Below, piece by piece: positions 35,133 to 45,172 of a stretch of DNA of 64,000 nt. Position 1 is the first letter of the stretch. Every line of letters starts with the position of its first letter. Location of the stretch: assembly GCF_022899355.1 (NCBI RefSeq), contig NZ_JALJCK010000008.1, positions 124,001-188,000 on the forward strand, given 5' to 3'. Below the pieces are notes generated by a model that saw only the letters and a program-made list of their open reading frames with translations, made no database searches and was not told where the DNA came from. Position numbers and translations under genes: made by a program. This stretch comes from Shinella yambaruensis (GTDB taxonomy: Bacteria; Pseudomonadota; Alphaproteobacteria; Rhizobiales; Rhizobiaceae).

Positions 35133-37037
35133 TCACGCCTCCTCCTCGTACCAGAACGTGTCCGGCATGTAGACGCCGAGGAAGCTGGTCGGCTGGAAGC
35201 CGCAGAGGGCCTTTTCCGGCATGTTGCGCAGCCGGCGCGACCGCACGACGGGCTGCGAGATGCCGTTGACGGTGCCGATGGTGAAGACCTGGTCGGCGTG
35301 GTGGGCGAGCATGTCGTGCCAGATCGCCGCGCGCTCCTCCTCCGTCGTCGTCATTTCCCAGGCGGCGAGCTTGTCGACGAGATATTGCACCTCGGGCATG
35401 TCCGGCGGCTCGCCCTTGGTCTTCACGGTCGCGTAATACATGCCCCAGACCGGCCACTGGTACTGGTCGTCGGCGCTCGGGGCGAGCTCGGCGGGCGACA
35501 TTTCCGGCGTCGGCACGCCGTTGTCGAGCCCGTACCAGACGGACATCACCACCTCGCCGCCGATGGCGCGGCTGCGGAAGATGTCGCGCTGGGAGACGCG
35601 CACGAAGAGGCCGAGGCCGATCTCGCGGAAATAGTCGGTGACGAGCTCCAGCACGTCGGTTTCCAGCGTGCTCTCCCCGGCGCTCTCGATGACGACATGG
35701 GCGGGGCGGCCGTCCGGCAGGAGGCGCGTGCCTTCCTCGTCGCGCTTGTCGAGGCCGGCCGCGTCGAGCAGGCGGTTGGCTTCCTCCGGGTCATAGCCGG
35801 CATAGGCCCTGGCATAGTCCGGCTTGAAGAGGGGGCTTTCGGGCAGCACCGTGTTGGCGCTTTCCTGGCCGAGGCCGTAGAACACGGCCTTGTTGATCTC
35901 CGTGCGGTTGATGGCGAGCGACATCGCCCGGCGCACGCGCACGTCGCGCAGCATGTCGCGCCAGCCCTTGTCGCCGCAGTTGAGATTGGGGATCAGGGCG
36001 ACGCGCGAGCCGAGCGTGCGCTTCCACAGCATCACCTTGATCGGATACATCGTCTCTGCGTTCTTCAGCAGCGTGTAGTCGGTGAAGTCGAGATTGGCGA
36101 GCTGGAGGTCGCTCTCGCCCGTCGCCGTCTTGGCCGAGATGAGGTCCGGCGAGGAGACGTTCAGCACCAGCCGGTCGACATAGGGCAGCTGCGTCCCGTT
36201 CTCGTCGACGCGGTGGAAGAACGGATTGCGCTCGAAGATGAACTGCTCGGCCGGCGGTGCGGTGCGCGGCCGCCAGGCCTCCAGCGTCGGCAGGTCCGGG
36301 TTTTCCGGGCGCGTCTGGCGCGACATCTTGATGTGCAGGCCGCGCCAGTCGTCGACGCGCTGCGTCTTGATGTGCTTTTCCAGCTCCTCCGCGGTCTGGA
36401 ACTTCTTGTGGAACTGCCGCATGTAGGCGGACGGCAGCGCCAGCACCAGCGGAATGGGCGAGGCGAGCTTCGGCAGGAAGTCCGGGATCGGCTTCTCCCA
36501 GGTGTAGCGCACCGTGACGGGGTCGATCACCTCGAAGGCCGGCGGCTTGCCCTCGACGAGCAGGTCGGTCGGTGGGCCGCCCTTCAGGAGCTCGCGGTTG
36601 AGGATGACCTCCTCCCAGCAATAGCGGAAATCCTCCGCCGTGAAGGGATCGCCGCTCGACCATCTGTGCCCTTCGCGCAGGCGGAAGGTGAAGATGCGCT
36701 CCTCCTCCACCGTGAAGCTCTCGAGGATGTCCGCCTGGAGCTTCAGGTCCCGGTCGTAGCCGACGAGGCGCGAATAGCTGTTGATCGGCACGAGGCGCAC
36801 GTCGCGCTGGCCGCCGATCAGGATGCGCAGCCTGCCGCCCTGGATGCCGGGGGCACCGCCGAGCGCGGCGGTGTCGATGACGCGCGGCACCTTCGGCAGC
36901 CGCTCGGCGACCGGCGGCAGCTCGCCCGCCGCGATCTTCTCCTTGAAATAGGCGGTGTCGCCGGCGGCGGCGCCGCGGGCAAGGCCCGGAACGAAGGCGG
37001 TGGCCAGGAGGCCGAGGGTGGCGCGGCGCGTGATCAC
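35133..37037 (-). CDS. extracellular solute-binding protein family 5, YejA-like
   Basis: 634 residues from a GTG at 37035-37037 that overlaps the ATPase stop. The N-terminus [20 protein letters not shown] is a signal peptide with a Tat-like twin arginine. The family-5 core follows: FTVEEERIFTFRLREGHRWS, GDPFTAEDFRYCWEEV, DVRVRRAMSLAINRTEINKA. Length and composition are close to YejA of the microcin C/peptide importer rather than to OppA or DppA. It would capture the imported ligand in the periplasm. Confidence 0.9.
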   Translation of the reverse strand: MITRRATLGLLATAFVPGLARGAAAGDTAYFKEKIAAGELPPVAERLPKVPRVIDTAALGGAPGIQGGRLRILIGGQRDVRLVPINSYSRLVGYDRDLKLQADILESFTVEEERIFTFRLREGHRWSSGDPFTAEDFRYCWEEVILNRELLKGGPPTDLLVEGKPPAFEVIDPVTVRYTWEKPIPDFLPKLASPIPLVLALPSAYMRQFHKKFQTAEELEKHIKTQRVDDWRGLHIKMSRQTRPENPDLPTLEAWRPRTAPPAEQFIFERNPFFHRVDENGTQLPYVDRLVLNVSSPDLISAKTATGESDLQLANLDFTDYTLLKNAETMYPIKVMLWKRTLGSRVALIPNLNCGDKGWRDMLRDVRVRRAMSLAINRTEINKAVFYGLGQESANTVLPESPLFKPDYARAYAGYDPEEANRLLDAAGLDKRDEEGTRLLPDGRPAHVVIESAGESTLETDVLELVTDYFREIGLGLFVRVSQRDIFRSRAIGGEVVMSVWYGLDNGVPTPEMSPAELAPSADDQYQWPVWGMYYATVKTKGEPPDMPEVQYLVDKLAAWEMTTTEEERAAIWHDMLAHHADQVFTIGTVNGISQPVVRSRRLRNMPEKALCGFQPTSFLGVYMPDTFWYEEEA

Positions 37038-38944
37038 GAGGAGAGTTCCCGCATGTCGGCATTCTTGCGGGCGAGCACGAAATGGCCGCCGCCGAGATCG
37101 GCCGGCGCCAGGCCCTCGCTGCCCTCCTCGTCGCGGAAGACGCGCGCCCAGCTCTCGCGCGAGACGGCGCTGGTCCGGCCGGCCGTCTCGAAGTTCAAGG
37201 GGCGCTCGAGGTCGGGGAAGGGCACGGCATCGAGCAGCGCCCGCGTATAGGGATGCACCGGCGCGGTCATGATGATCTCGCGCGGCGCGATCTCGACGAT
37301 GCGCCCGGCCCACATCACGGCGACCCGGTCGGCCATGTAGTCGACAACGGCGAGGTTGTGCGAGATGAAGAGATAGGTGAGCCCGAGATCCTTCTGGAGG
37401 TCCTTGAGGAGGTTGAGGATCTGCGCCTGCACGGAGACGTCGAGTGCGGAGACCGGCTCGTCGCAGATGATCATGCTGGGCCCCAGCGCCAGCGCCCGGG
37501 CGATGCCGATGCGCTGGCGCTGGCCGCCGGAAAAGCTGTGCGGATAGCGCTTCAGCGAGGCCTCGTCGAGGCCGATGGCGCGGATCAGCGCCTTGGAGGC
37601 CATCCTGCGCTTGGCCGCATCGCCATAGTCGTGGATGTCGAGGGGCTCGCGCAGGATGTCGCCGACCGTCATGCGCGGCGAGAGCGAGGATTGCGGGTCC
37701 TGGAACACCATCTGCATGCGCGTGCGCAGCGATTGCAGCTCCGCGCCGCTGGCATTCAAGACGTCGACCGGCCCCTTGCCGTCGTCGAACAGCACGGAGC
37801 CGGCATCCGGCTTTATGGCGCGCATCAGGATCTTGCTGACGGTGGTCTTGCCGCAGCCGCTTTCGCCGACGAGGCCGAGACATTCGCCGCGCCGGATGTC
37901 GAAGCTGACGCCGTCGACGGCCGGCCGGGGCTTTTCCTTGTGCCGGCCCGGCAGGCCCCAGTTGTCCTTGCGGGTCGCGAAGGTCTTGCTGAGGTCGCGG
38001 ACCGACAGGATGATATCCGGCCCGGTGCGGGCCTGGTATTTCTTGGAAAGCAGGCTGTCCTGGTCGACCTCGATCTCGCGCAGCGGCTTCAGCCGGTCGC
38101 CGCGCTGCATGCCGAAATGCGGGATCGCCGCCATCAGGCCCTTGAGATAGGGATGGGCGGGCCGGTGGAAGATCGTCTCGACCGGCCCCGCCTCCATGAT
38201 CTCGCCCTGGTAGATCACCACCACCTCGTCGGCGATGTTGGCGACGACGCCGAGATCGTGCGTGACGAGCAGCACGGCCATGTCCATCTGCTGCTGCAGG
38301 TCGCGCAGGAGTTTGAGGATCTGTGCCTGGATGGTCACGTCGAGCGCCGTGGTCGGCTCGTCGGCGATGAGGAGCGCCGGGCCGCAGACGAGCGCCATGG
38401 CGATCATCGCGCGCTGGCGCATGCCGCCCGACAGCTCGAAGGAGTACATGTCGTAGACCTTGCGCGGGTCGGCAAAGCCGACGCGCGACAGCATGTCCTC
38501 GCAGCGTTCGCGCATCTCCGCGCCGGCAAGGCCGCTGTGGATGGCAAGGGACTCGCTGATCTGGTCGCCGATCGTGTGCAGCGGCGAAAACGAGGTCATC
38601 GGCTCCTGGAAGATCATGCCCATGCGCCCGCCGCGGATGGAGCGGATCTTCCGGCCGTCGCGCGGCAGGGGCAGGATGTCGATGGGGCCCTCGTCGGAGA
38701 GCGGGTCGTCGAAGAGGATCCTGCCGGAAACGCGCGCGGTCGGCGGCTGCAGGCCCATGGCGGTCTGGCTGATGACGGACTTGCCGGAGCCGGATTCGCC
38801 CACCAGGGCGGTCACCTTTCCGGGCAACACCCTGAGACTTGCGCCCCTGACGGCGGTGATCCTCGCGCCCATCAGGGAGAAGGAGACGTGCAGGTCTTCG
38901 ATCCGCAGCAGGTCCCTCGGCCGGCGCCTCGCATTCGAGTTCAT
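37034..38944 (-). CDS. ABC transporter ATP-binding protein with two ATPase domains, YejF-like
   Basis: 636 residues from the ATG at 38942-38944. Two full nucleotide-binding domains: the first has GESGSGKS (about 47), LSGGMRQ and [12 protein letters not shown]; the second has GESGCGKTT (about 358), FSGGQRQR and [11 protein letters not shown]. Each is followed by the oligopeptide-type C-terminal signature ([15 protein letters not shown]). It energises the two permeases. It is the first gene of the nine-gene block and is divergent from the GT32 gene across 247 bases. Confidence 0.93.
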   Translation of the reverse strand: MNSNARRRPRDLLRIEDLHVSFSLMGARITAVRGASLRVLPGKVTALVGESGSGKSVISQTAMGLQPPTARVSGRILFDDPLSDEGPIDILPLPRDGRKIRSIRGGRMGMIFQEPMTSFSPLHTIGDQISESLAIHSGLAGAEMRERCEDMLSRVGFADPRKVYDMYSFELSGGMRQRAMIAMALVCGPALLIADEPTTALDVTIQAQILKLLRDLQQQMDMAVLLVTHDLGVVANIADEVVVIYQGEIMEAGPVETIFHRPAHPYLKGLMAAIPHFGMQRGDRLKPLREIEVDQDSLLSKKYQARTGPDIILSVRDLSKTFATRKDNWGLPGRHKEKPRPAVDGVSFDIRRGECLGLVGESGCGKTTVSKILMRAIKPDAGSVLFDDGKGPVDVLNASGAELQSLRTRMQMVFQDPQSSLSPRMTVGDILREPLDIHDYGDAAKRRMASKALIRAIGLDEASLKRYPHSFSGGQRQRIGIARALALGPSMIICDEPVSALDVSVQAQILNLLKDLQKDLGLTYLFISHNLAVVDYMADRVAVMWAGRIVEIAPREIIMTAPVHPYTRALLDAVPFPDLERPLNFETAGRTSAVSRESWARVFRDEEGSEGLAPADLGGGHFVLARKNADMRELSS

Positions 38945-39191
38945 ATGTGCTTTCTCGCCTGACGGATTTTTATCCACGCGGCCTTTTCTTGATGTTCCCC
39001 ACAGTGACACTAGCGCGCGCACTTTTTTCTGTCCACGCCTTACTCCGGGCAAGGTTGGGGGGTTGTCGTTGCTTCGGCCGGGGCCGAATATGAAGGAACG
39101 TCTCCGGCGGGCGACCTCGCTCTTGCCTTGCCCCCGGCGCCGGATGCAAAACCGCGTCGCACTTTTGCCGGACTTCCTCTAGGACAGCTTG

Positions 39192-40154
39192 ATGTCAGCC
39201 AAGCAACGATTGAACGAACAACTGGAAAAAGCCGCCGAATATCGCGAGGCCGGCGATTTCGGCGCCGCCTGGCAGGTGCTGGAAGAGGTCTCCGCCGATC
39301 CCGAGCGGGCCGCCCTCGGGCCGGAAACGGCGCTCGGCCTGCCGCGCCGCCTGCATTCGGCCTTCCTCAAGCTCGCAAAGGCCGAGGGCGATCCCCTCGA
39401 GCGCATCGGCTATCAGTATCACCTCGTGCCCGATCCGGACCTGCTGTCCGCGCACGGACGCTTCTCCTCGGCCGAGCGGCGGGCGATCGCCGAGGCGAAC
39501 CGCGCCGCGATCCCGCCCGTCATCCACCAGGTCTGGATCGGGGAAGGGGCCGTGCCGCCCGCGGCCAAGGCCTGGGAGCAGCACGCCAAGGCCCATGGCT
39601 ACGGCCATTTCCTCTGGCGGGAAAAGGACCTGGAAGAGGCCGGCATCCATGAGAACACGGCGTTCCGCGCCATGCTGGAGCGGGGGGACTATCCCGGCGC
39701 CGTCGATATCGCGCGCTACCTGCTCGTCGAGCAGGAGGGCGGCGTCTACCTCGACTGCGACTGGTATCCCGCCCGCGCCGACATCAGCTTCCACGATCTC
39801 CTGCCGATGACCGGGCTGACCGCCATGGCGGAGGACATTCCGCGCAAGACCGGCCGCGGCAGCCTGCTGCTCGCCAATTCCTTCCTGGCAGCGCCGGCCC
39901 ATCATCCGGTCCTGGTGCGCCTCAACGCCGTGCTGCCCGAGGTCGTCGCGGCGATGCCCGGGGCGCCCGCCTGGTGGTCCACCGGCCCGCTGATCTTCAC
40001 CGTCGTCGCCCGCGGCGGCGCCGTCACGCTCGCCGATGCCGGGCTGGTCGCCGGCACCCTGCCGCGCGGCGCGCCGCCTGCCGATGTCGAGGCAGCCTGC
40101 CGGGCGGCCGAGCGTGATGATGGCGGGTTGTTGCTGGCGTGGAAGTCGTGGTGA
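39192..40154 (+). CDS. GT32-like glycosyltransferase (DXD sugar-binding)
   Basis: 320 residues from the ATG at 39192. The core has IPPVIHQVWIGEGAVPP (about 107), then VDIARYLLVEQEGGVYLDCD with the DXD motif in LDCDWYP (about 187). That is the pattern of Gly_transf_sug/GT32 capsule and mannosyl transferases. The N-terminal 60 residues are helical (EQLEKAAEYREAGDFGAAWQ), like a TPR-type helical pair. It is divergent from the YejF-like gene and lies upstream of the UDP-glucuronate genes. Confidence 0.82.
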   Translation: MSAKQRLNEQLEKAAEYREAGDFGAAWQVLEEVSADPERAALGPETALGLPRRLHSAFLKLAKAEGDPLERIGYQYHLVPDPDLLSAHGRFSSAERRAIAEANRAAIPPVIHQVWIGEGAVPPAAKAWEQHAKAHGYGHFLWREKDLEEAGIHENTAFRAMLERGDYPGAVDIARYLLVEQEGGVYLDCDWYPARADISFHDLLPMTGLTAMAEDIPRKTGRGSLLLANSFLAAPAHHPVLVRLNAVLPEVVAAMPGAPAWWSTGPLIFTVVARGGAVTLADAGLVAGTLPRGAPPADVEAACRAAERDDGGLLLAWKSW

Positions 40155-40220
40155 GGCATTTTCTGGCCTGCCGGATATCTTCCCTGAGGGGCAGGCTACT
40201 TGCCTGTGGACGGAAACCGT

Positions 40221-40375
40221 TGCCCCATCCCCTTCTCCCCCGGGGGGAGAAGGTGCCGGCAGGCGGATGAGGGGGAGACCGAAGGCGTAAATGATTGCAA
40301 TATCGCACCTGCCTCACCCCCTCATCCGACCCTTCGGGCCACCTTCTCCCCCCGGGGGGAGAAGGGGATGGGGCA
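40221..40375. repeat. RIME-like palindromic repeat, family B (full copy)
   Basis: 155 bases bounded by TGCCCCATCCCCTTCTCCCC and its reverse complement; the inner part includes gatgaggggg and ccccctcatc. A family A fragment (gagatgcccggcaggccaga) follows at about 40403-40425. Together they fill most of the 425-base gap before the UDP-glucose dehydrogenase gene. Confidence 0.82.
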
Positions 40376-40579
40376 TCGTCCTGCCCCTATACCTGTCTTC
40401 AAGGGGAGATGCCCGGCAGGCCAGAAGGGGTGGCAAAGGCCGGGACCTCTTCCTGGATAACCGCCCGCATTGCCCTTGAAGCCGGCCCTGTTCCGTGCTT
40501 TGCCCGGCACCATATTCCATCTGTGACGAATGACGGCCAGGACAGCCGCGACAAAGGTCCCATCCGGAGAAGAAGCACC

Positions 40580-41923
40580 ATGAAGATCGCGATGATCGGT
40601 TCGGGTTATGTCGGCCTGGTATCGGGCGCCTGTTTTGCCGATTTCGGCCACACCGTCGTGTGCATCGACAAGGCCGAGGCGAAGATCGAGGCGTTGAAGC
40701 GCGGCGAGATGCCGATCTTCGAGCCGGGCCTGGAGGCGCTGGTGGCGGAGAACGTCAAGGCGGGGCGGCTCTCCTTCACCACCGAGTTCGCGGGGCCTGT
40801 CGGCGAGGCCGACGTCGTCTTCATCGCGGTCGGCACGCCCTCGCGGCGGGGCGACGGCCATGCGGACCTTTCCTATGTCTACGCCGCCGCCCGCGAGATC
40901 GCCCGGTCGGTCAAGGGCTTCACCGTCGTCGTGACGAAATCGACCGTGCCCGTCGGCACCGGCGACGAGGTGGAGCGCATCCTGCGCGAGACCCGCCCCG
41001 AGGCGGACATCGCCGTCGTGTCGAACCCGGAATTCCTGCGCGAGGGCGCGGCGATCGGCGATTTCAAGCGGCCGGACCGCATCGTCGTCGGCATCGAGGA
41101 CGAGCGGGCGCGCGAGGTGATGACCGAGGTCTACCGGCCGCTCTATCTCAACCAGTCGCCGCTGCTCTTCACCACCCGCCGCACCTCCGAGCTGATCAAA
41201 TACGCCGCCAACGCCTTCCTCGCCATGAAGATCACCTTCATCAACGAGATCGCGGACCTGTGCGAGAAGGTCGGCGCGGACGTGCAGCAGATCTCGCGCG
41301 GCATCGGCCTTGACGGGCGCATCGGCGCGAAGTTCCTGCATGCCGGCCCCGGCTATGGCGGCTCGTGCTTCCCGAAGGACACGCTGGCGCTGGTCAAGAC
41401 CGCGCAGGACAATGACAGCCCCGTGCGGCTGATCGAGACCACCATCGCCATCAACGACACGCGCAAGCGCGCCATGGCCCGCAAGGTCGTCGCGGCGCTC
41501 GGCGGCGAGGTGCGCGGCAAGAAGATCGCCGTGCTCGGCCTCACCTTCAAGCCGGAGACCGACGACATGCGCGACGCCCCGTCGATCTCCATCATCCAGG
41601 CCCTGCAGGACGGCGGCGCGAAGATCTTCGCCTACGATCCCGAGGGCATGGAGGCCTCGAGGGCCGTGCTCGACGACGTGACCTACGGCGCCTCGCCCTA
41701 CGACATCGCCGAGGGCGCGGAGGCGCTGGTCATCGTCACGGAATGGAACCAGTTCCGCGCGCTCGATTTCCAGCGGCTGAAGGCGAGCATGGCAAGGCCC
41801 GTCCTGGTGGACCTGCGCAATGTCTACAAGCCGGAGGAGGTGGCCCGCCACGGCTTTGCCTATTCGAGCATCGGCCGCGGCACATGCGCCATGGTCGCGC
41901 CGGTCTGCGAGGCGGCGGAATGA
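40580..41923 (+). CDS. rkpK: UDP-glucose 6-dehydrogenase
   Basis: 447 residues from the ATG at 40580, with a GGAGAAG ribosome site. NAD motif [18 protein letters not shown] (residues 7-24). The catalytic cysteine is in [14 protein letters not shown] (about 260). [20 protein letters not shown] is the conserved substrate helix. It oxidises UDP-glucose to UDP-glucuronate, the precursor for the epimerase encoded by the overlapping next gene. Sequence style matches rhizobial RkpK/Ugd. The gene symbol is by family resemblance. Confidence 0.92.
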   Translation: MKIAMIGSGYVGLVSGACFADFGHTVVCIDKAEAKIEALKRGEMPIFEPGLEALVAENVKAGRLSFTTEFAGPVGEADVVFIAVGTPSRRGDGHADLSYVYAAAREIARSVKGFTVVVTKSTVPVGTGDEVERILRETRPEADIAVVSNPEFLREGAAIGDFKRPDRIVVGIEDERAREVMTEVYRPLYLNQSPLLFTTRRTSELIKYAANAFLAMKITFINEIADLCEKVGADVQQISRGIGLDGRIGAKFLHAGPGYGGSCFPKDTLALVKTAQDNDSPVRLIETTIAINDTRKRAMARKVVAALGGEVRGKKIAVLGLTFKPETDDMRDAPSISIIQALQDGGAKIFAYDPEGMEASRAVLDDVTYGASPYDIAEGAEALVIVTEWNQFRALDFQRLKASMARPVLVDLRNVYKPEEVARHGFAYSSIGRGTCAMVAPVCEAAE

Positions 41924-42933
41924 CGCATTTCCTCGTCACCGGCACCGCGGGCTTCATCGGCTTCCACCTCGCGCGGCGCCTGCTTGCGGACGGCCACACG
42001 GTCACCGGCTTCGACGGCATGACGCCCTATTACGACGTCACGCTGAAGGAACAGCGCCTCGCGCTGCTCACGCCCCACGAGGGCTTCCATCAGGTCACGG
42101 GCCGGCTGGAGGACCGCGCCGCGCTCGATGCCGCGGCCGCGCTGAAGGCGCCCGACGTCATCCTCCACCTCGCCGCGCAGGCCGGCGTGCGCTACAGCCT
42201 GGAAAATCCCGGCGCCTATGTGGACTCCAACCTCGTCGGCTCGTGGAACGTGCTGGAACTGGCAAGGGCTCTGCAGCCGAAACACCTGCTGCTCGCCTCG
42301 ACCTCGTCGATCTACGGCGCCAACGAGAAGATCCCCTTCGCCGAGGCCGACCGCGCCGACGAGCCGATGACGCTCTATGCCGCCTCGAAGAAATCCATGG
42401 AGCTGATGGCGCATTCCTACGCCCATCTCTACGCGGTGCCGACGACGGCCTTCCGCTTCTTCACGGTCTATGGTCCCTGGGGCAGGCCCGACATGGCGCC
42501 GATCAAGTTCTCCGACGCCATCCTCTCCGGCCGCCCGATCGACGTCTATGGCGAGGGGAAGATGAGCCGCGACTTCACCTATGTCGACGATATCGTCGAG
42601 GCGATCGTGCGGCTCGTCGACGTCGTGCCGCGGGAGGAAAGCCGCGTCACGGCACCCGGCATCCTCGACACGCTCTCGGCCGGCGCGCCCTTCCGCACCG
42701 TCAATATCGGCGGCGGCCAGCCTGTCGGGCTGATGACCTTCATCGAGACGATCGAGAGGGCGCTCGGCCGGCCCGCCCTGCGCAACTACCTGCCGATGCA
42801 GCCCGGCGACGTGCCCCGCACCTTCGCCTCCACCGAGCTCCTCGCCCATCTCACCGGCTTTTCCCCGCGCGTGACGCTGGAGGAGGGCATCGCGGCCTTC
42901 GCGGCCTGGTATCTGGAGTGGCGGGCCCGGTAG
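41920..42933 (+). CDS. lspL: UDP-glucuronate 4-epimerase (LspL-like)
   Basis: 337 residues; the ATG at 41920 overlaps the rkpK stop. Extended SDR fold with [15 protein letters not shown] (residues about 7-21), the pattern [20 protein letters not shown] seen in UDP-GlcA epimerases, [14 protein letters not shown], and the catalytic Tyr-Lys pair in [12 protein letters not shown] (about 154). It converts UDP-glucuronate to UDP-galacturonate for surface polysaccharides or lipopolysaccharide. Coupling with the dehydrogenase makes a two-step pathway. Confidence 0.92.
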   Translation: MTHFLVTGTAGFIGFHLARRLLADGHTVTGFDGMTPYYDVTLKEQRLALLTPHEGFHQVTGRLEDRAALDAAAALKAPDVILHLAAQAGVRYSLENPGAYVDSNLVGSWNVLELARALQPKHLLLASTSSIYGANEKIPFAEADRADEPMTLYAASKKSMELMAHSYAHLYAVPTTAFRFFTVYGPWGRPDMAPIKFSDAILSGRPIDVYGEGKMSRDFTYVDDIVEAIVRLVDVVPREESRVTAPGILDTLSAGAPFRTVNIGGGQPVGLMTFIETIERALGRPALRNYLPMQPGDVPRTFASTELLAHLTGFSPRVTLEEGIAAFAAWYLEWRAR

Positions 42934-43203
42934 CGCCCGCACCGCCCGTTGCCGCAGGCCGCCCGTCGAACGGGACGCCGCCCGGCCCGGTCACGGGTTG
43001 CATAAGGCGATTTATGGAACTGCCCGCCGCCAGGCCCTTATCGTCCCGGCAAGCCCGGCCGGCGGCGGGAAAAGGCTTTTTCGAAATTAGTCTATATAGA
43101 TGATAGAATTCCTATGCCCGGTGGCCGGACGCTGTATCCTCCCGATATGCCGTCGCCCGCGGCGATCCCCGCCGTGGCGCCTGGAAAGGCAAAGGAGGCC
43201 GCC

Positions 43204-43839
43204 ATGCCGTCGCTCGATATTCCCGTCGATACGCTCATCCTGCCGGGCCTCAACGGCTCGCCGGAGGCGCACTGGCAGCGTCACTGGGCGCGCGACAACC
43301 TGGAGAGCCGTGTCGTCGAGCAGCATGACTGGTCCTGCCCGGAGCAGCGGGACTGGCTCGTGCGGCTGGAGCGGGTGGTGGAGATGGTCGGCAACGACGT
43401 CTGGCTGGTCGCCCACAGCCTCGGCTGCCTCCTGGCGGCGCATTTCGCCGAAAGCCGGCTGGCCGGGCGCATCCGCGGCGCGCTGCTGGTGGCGCCCTGC
43501 GACCTTGAGACGACGGAGGCGCTGCATCCCTGTATCGTCAGGTTCGGCGCCATGCCGGCGCGGCGGCTGCCCTTTCCCTCGCTCGTCGTCGGCAGCCTCG
43601 ACGATCCCTACATGCCGGTCGAGCGGCTGCGCCAGACGGCGCGCGCCTGGGGCAGCGACCTCGTCGATATCGGCCATGCCGGCCATATCAACATCGCCAG
43701 CGGTTTCGGCCGCTGGACGGCCGGCTATGATTTCCTCGACCTCCTGAAGACGCGGGCGAGCGACGCGGACTTCGGCCGCATTCCCCTTCCCCTCCCCTCC
43801 CCCGCGGCCCTTGCCGGCAGCGGGCCGGTTCCCCACTGA
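43204..43839 (+). CDS. RBBP9/YdeN-type serine hydrolase
   Basis: 211 residues from the ATG at 43204, chosen for its strong ribosome site (aaaggagg); an upstream in-frame start lacks one. The alpha/beta hydrolase begins DTLILPGLNGSPEAHWQRHW. The nucleophile is in VAHSLGCLLAAH (about 79), the Asp in GSLDDPYMP (about 139) and the His in GHAGHINIASGFG (about 160). The substrate is unknown. The 270 bases upstream hold an AT-rich patch (ctatatagatgatag) but no clear promoter. It is convergent with hipA. Confidence 0.85.
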   Translation: MPSLDIPVDTLILPGLNGSPEAHWQRHWARDNLESRVVEQHDWSCPEQRDWLVRLERVVEMVGNDVWLVAHSLGCLLAAHFAESRLAGRIRGALLVAPCDLETTEALHPCIVRFGAMPARRLPFPSLVVGSLDDPYMPVERLRQTARAWGSDLVDIGHAGHINIASGFGRWTAGYDFLDLLKTRASDADFGRIPLPLPSPAALAGSGPVPH

Positions 43840-43891
43840 ACGGCGCGTGCGGCCTTGACGCATGCCGCGCAAAAGTATGCGGCGGTTCTGC

Positions 43892-45172
43892 TCAGCCCCG
43901 CGCCTCGCGCACCAGCGCCAGCGTTTCGAGCCGCGTGATCAGGCGCTCCGCCCGCGCGGCGCCGAGATGGTCTCGCGCGGCCGCCGGCCAGAGGTCGAGC
44001 GCCAGGAGCACGGTCTCGCGCACCTCCCGCTCGATCCAGTCCGGATCGAGCCCGAGAAACGCGGCGACGCGGCGAAAGCGATGCAGCGTGACGGCGGCGA
44101 AGGCATGGGTGCCGACGAAGCGCAGCGCCAGCTGGTCGGCCGGCGCGAAGAGCACGGTCGGCACGATGTCGTAGGCCGGCGACAGGCGCACCGCCCCGCC
44201 CCCGGGAAACAGGAAGGACCAGTTCTTCAGGTGGTTGTCGCCATTGCCGACGAGCACGTCGGCGACGATGCGGCGGATGCCCTCCAGCACGTCGGCGCGC
44301 CAGTCGGTGCTGAAGCGGCGGATCATGTTGAGGATCGTCTCGTAGGTCGCCATCGTGTATTTGCGCTCGCCGACGGCGCCCACCACCTGGCCGGCATCCT
44401 CCATGTGCAGGCGCCTGCCCTCCCCCGGTCGGTCGAAGCGGTCGATGGAAAGCGCCATCGCGCCGCCCGGGAGGAAGCCCGCCGGCAGGCCGTCGATCGC
44501 GTCCACCGGCACCAGCCGGCAATCGGCCGTCGTCACGCCGATCATCCGGCAGAGCGTCATGGCGGCGAACTCGGCCTCCGGCAGGCCGGGATAGCGCGCC
44601 GCCGGCACCTTGAGGATCGCCCTCCCCTCCCCTCCCCGTGCCGGCACGGTCAGCCGCGCGCCGGCGGGGGCGGCGGAGAATTTCAGCTGCACGCCGGCCA
44701 GCGAGAATTTTATCAGCCCCTCCGGCTGCGGCAGGTCGAGCCCGGCGAGCCGTTCGAGATGGAGCGGGCCGGCGGTCTCGGGCGGGGCCGTCTCGGGCGT
44801 CACCAGCACGGCGCCGGGCAGGTCCGCGCCGAGCCGCGTCAGGAGGTCGAACTGGTCGTGCCGGCCCGGCCCCATCTCGGCGAGCACGAGGTCGCGCAGC
44901 GCCCCTTCCGGCAAGAGCCCGGCAAACCAGGGCGGCAGGTGGCCGTTGAGGCCGATCTTGTCGCCGCGCGCGGCAAGCCGGCCGCGCGTCGCCGCCGCGT
45001 CGCCCGGCACCTGCCAGCCGAGGCTCAGCACCGGCCGCGCCGGATCGCGCAGATAGGCCTCGTCGATAAGGAAGGCCGTCGCCCCCTCCCCGTCGCGCGT
45101 CAGCGTGCCGACCCGCCGGGGCAGGCCTGCAGGATCGAGGAGATGCACCCCGAGCACCGCCGCGCGCGCCAT
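43892..45172 (-). CDS. hipA: HipA-family serine/threonine kinase toxin
   Basis: 426 residues from the ATG at 45170-45172, overlapping the hipB stop by four bases. The HipA N-lobe is followed by the ATP loop SLAGVQLKFSAAP (about 158), the catalytic loop VGNGDNHLKNWSFL (about 307) and the metal site SPAYDIVPT (about 328). HipA kinases phosphorylate translation targets such as glutamyl-tRNA synthetase in E. coli and cause dormancy; HipB-type partners restrain them. The target here is not known. All key residues appear intact. Confidence 0.9.
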   Translation of the reverse strand: MARAAVLGVHLLDPAGLPRRVGTLTRDGEGATAFLIDEAYLRDPARPVLSLGWQVPGDAAATRGRLAARGDKIGLNGHLPPWFAGLLPEGALRDLVLAEMGPGRHDQFDLLTRLGADLPGAVLVTPETAPPETAGPLHLERLAGLDLPQPEGLIKFSLAGVQLKFSAAPAGARLTVPARGGEGRAILKVPAARYPGLPEAEFAAMTLCRMIGVTTADCRLVPVDAIDGLPAGFLPGGAMALSIDRFDRPGEGRRLHMEDAGQVVGAVGERKYTMATYETILNMIRRFSTDWRADVLEGIRRIVADVLVGNGDNHLKNWSFLFPGGGAVRLSPAYDIVPTVLFAPADQLALRFVGTHAFAAVTLHRFRRVAAFLGLDPDWIEREVRETVLLALDLWPAAARDHLGAARAERLITRLETLALVREARG

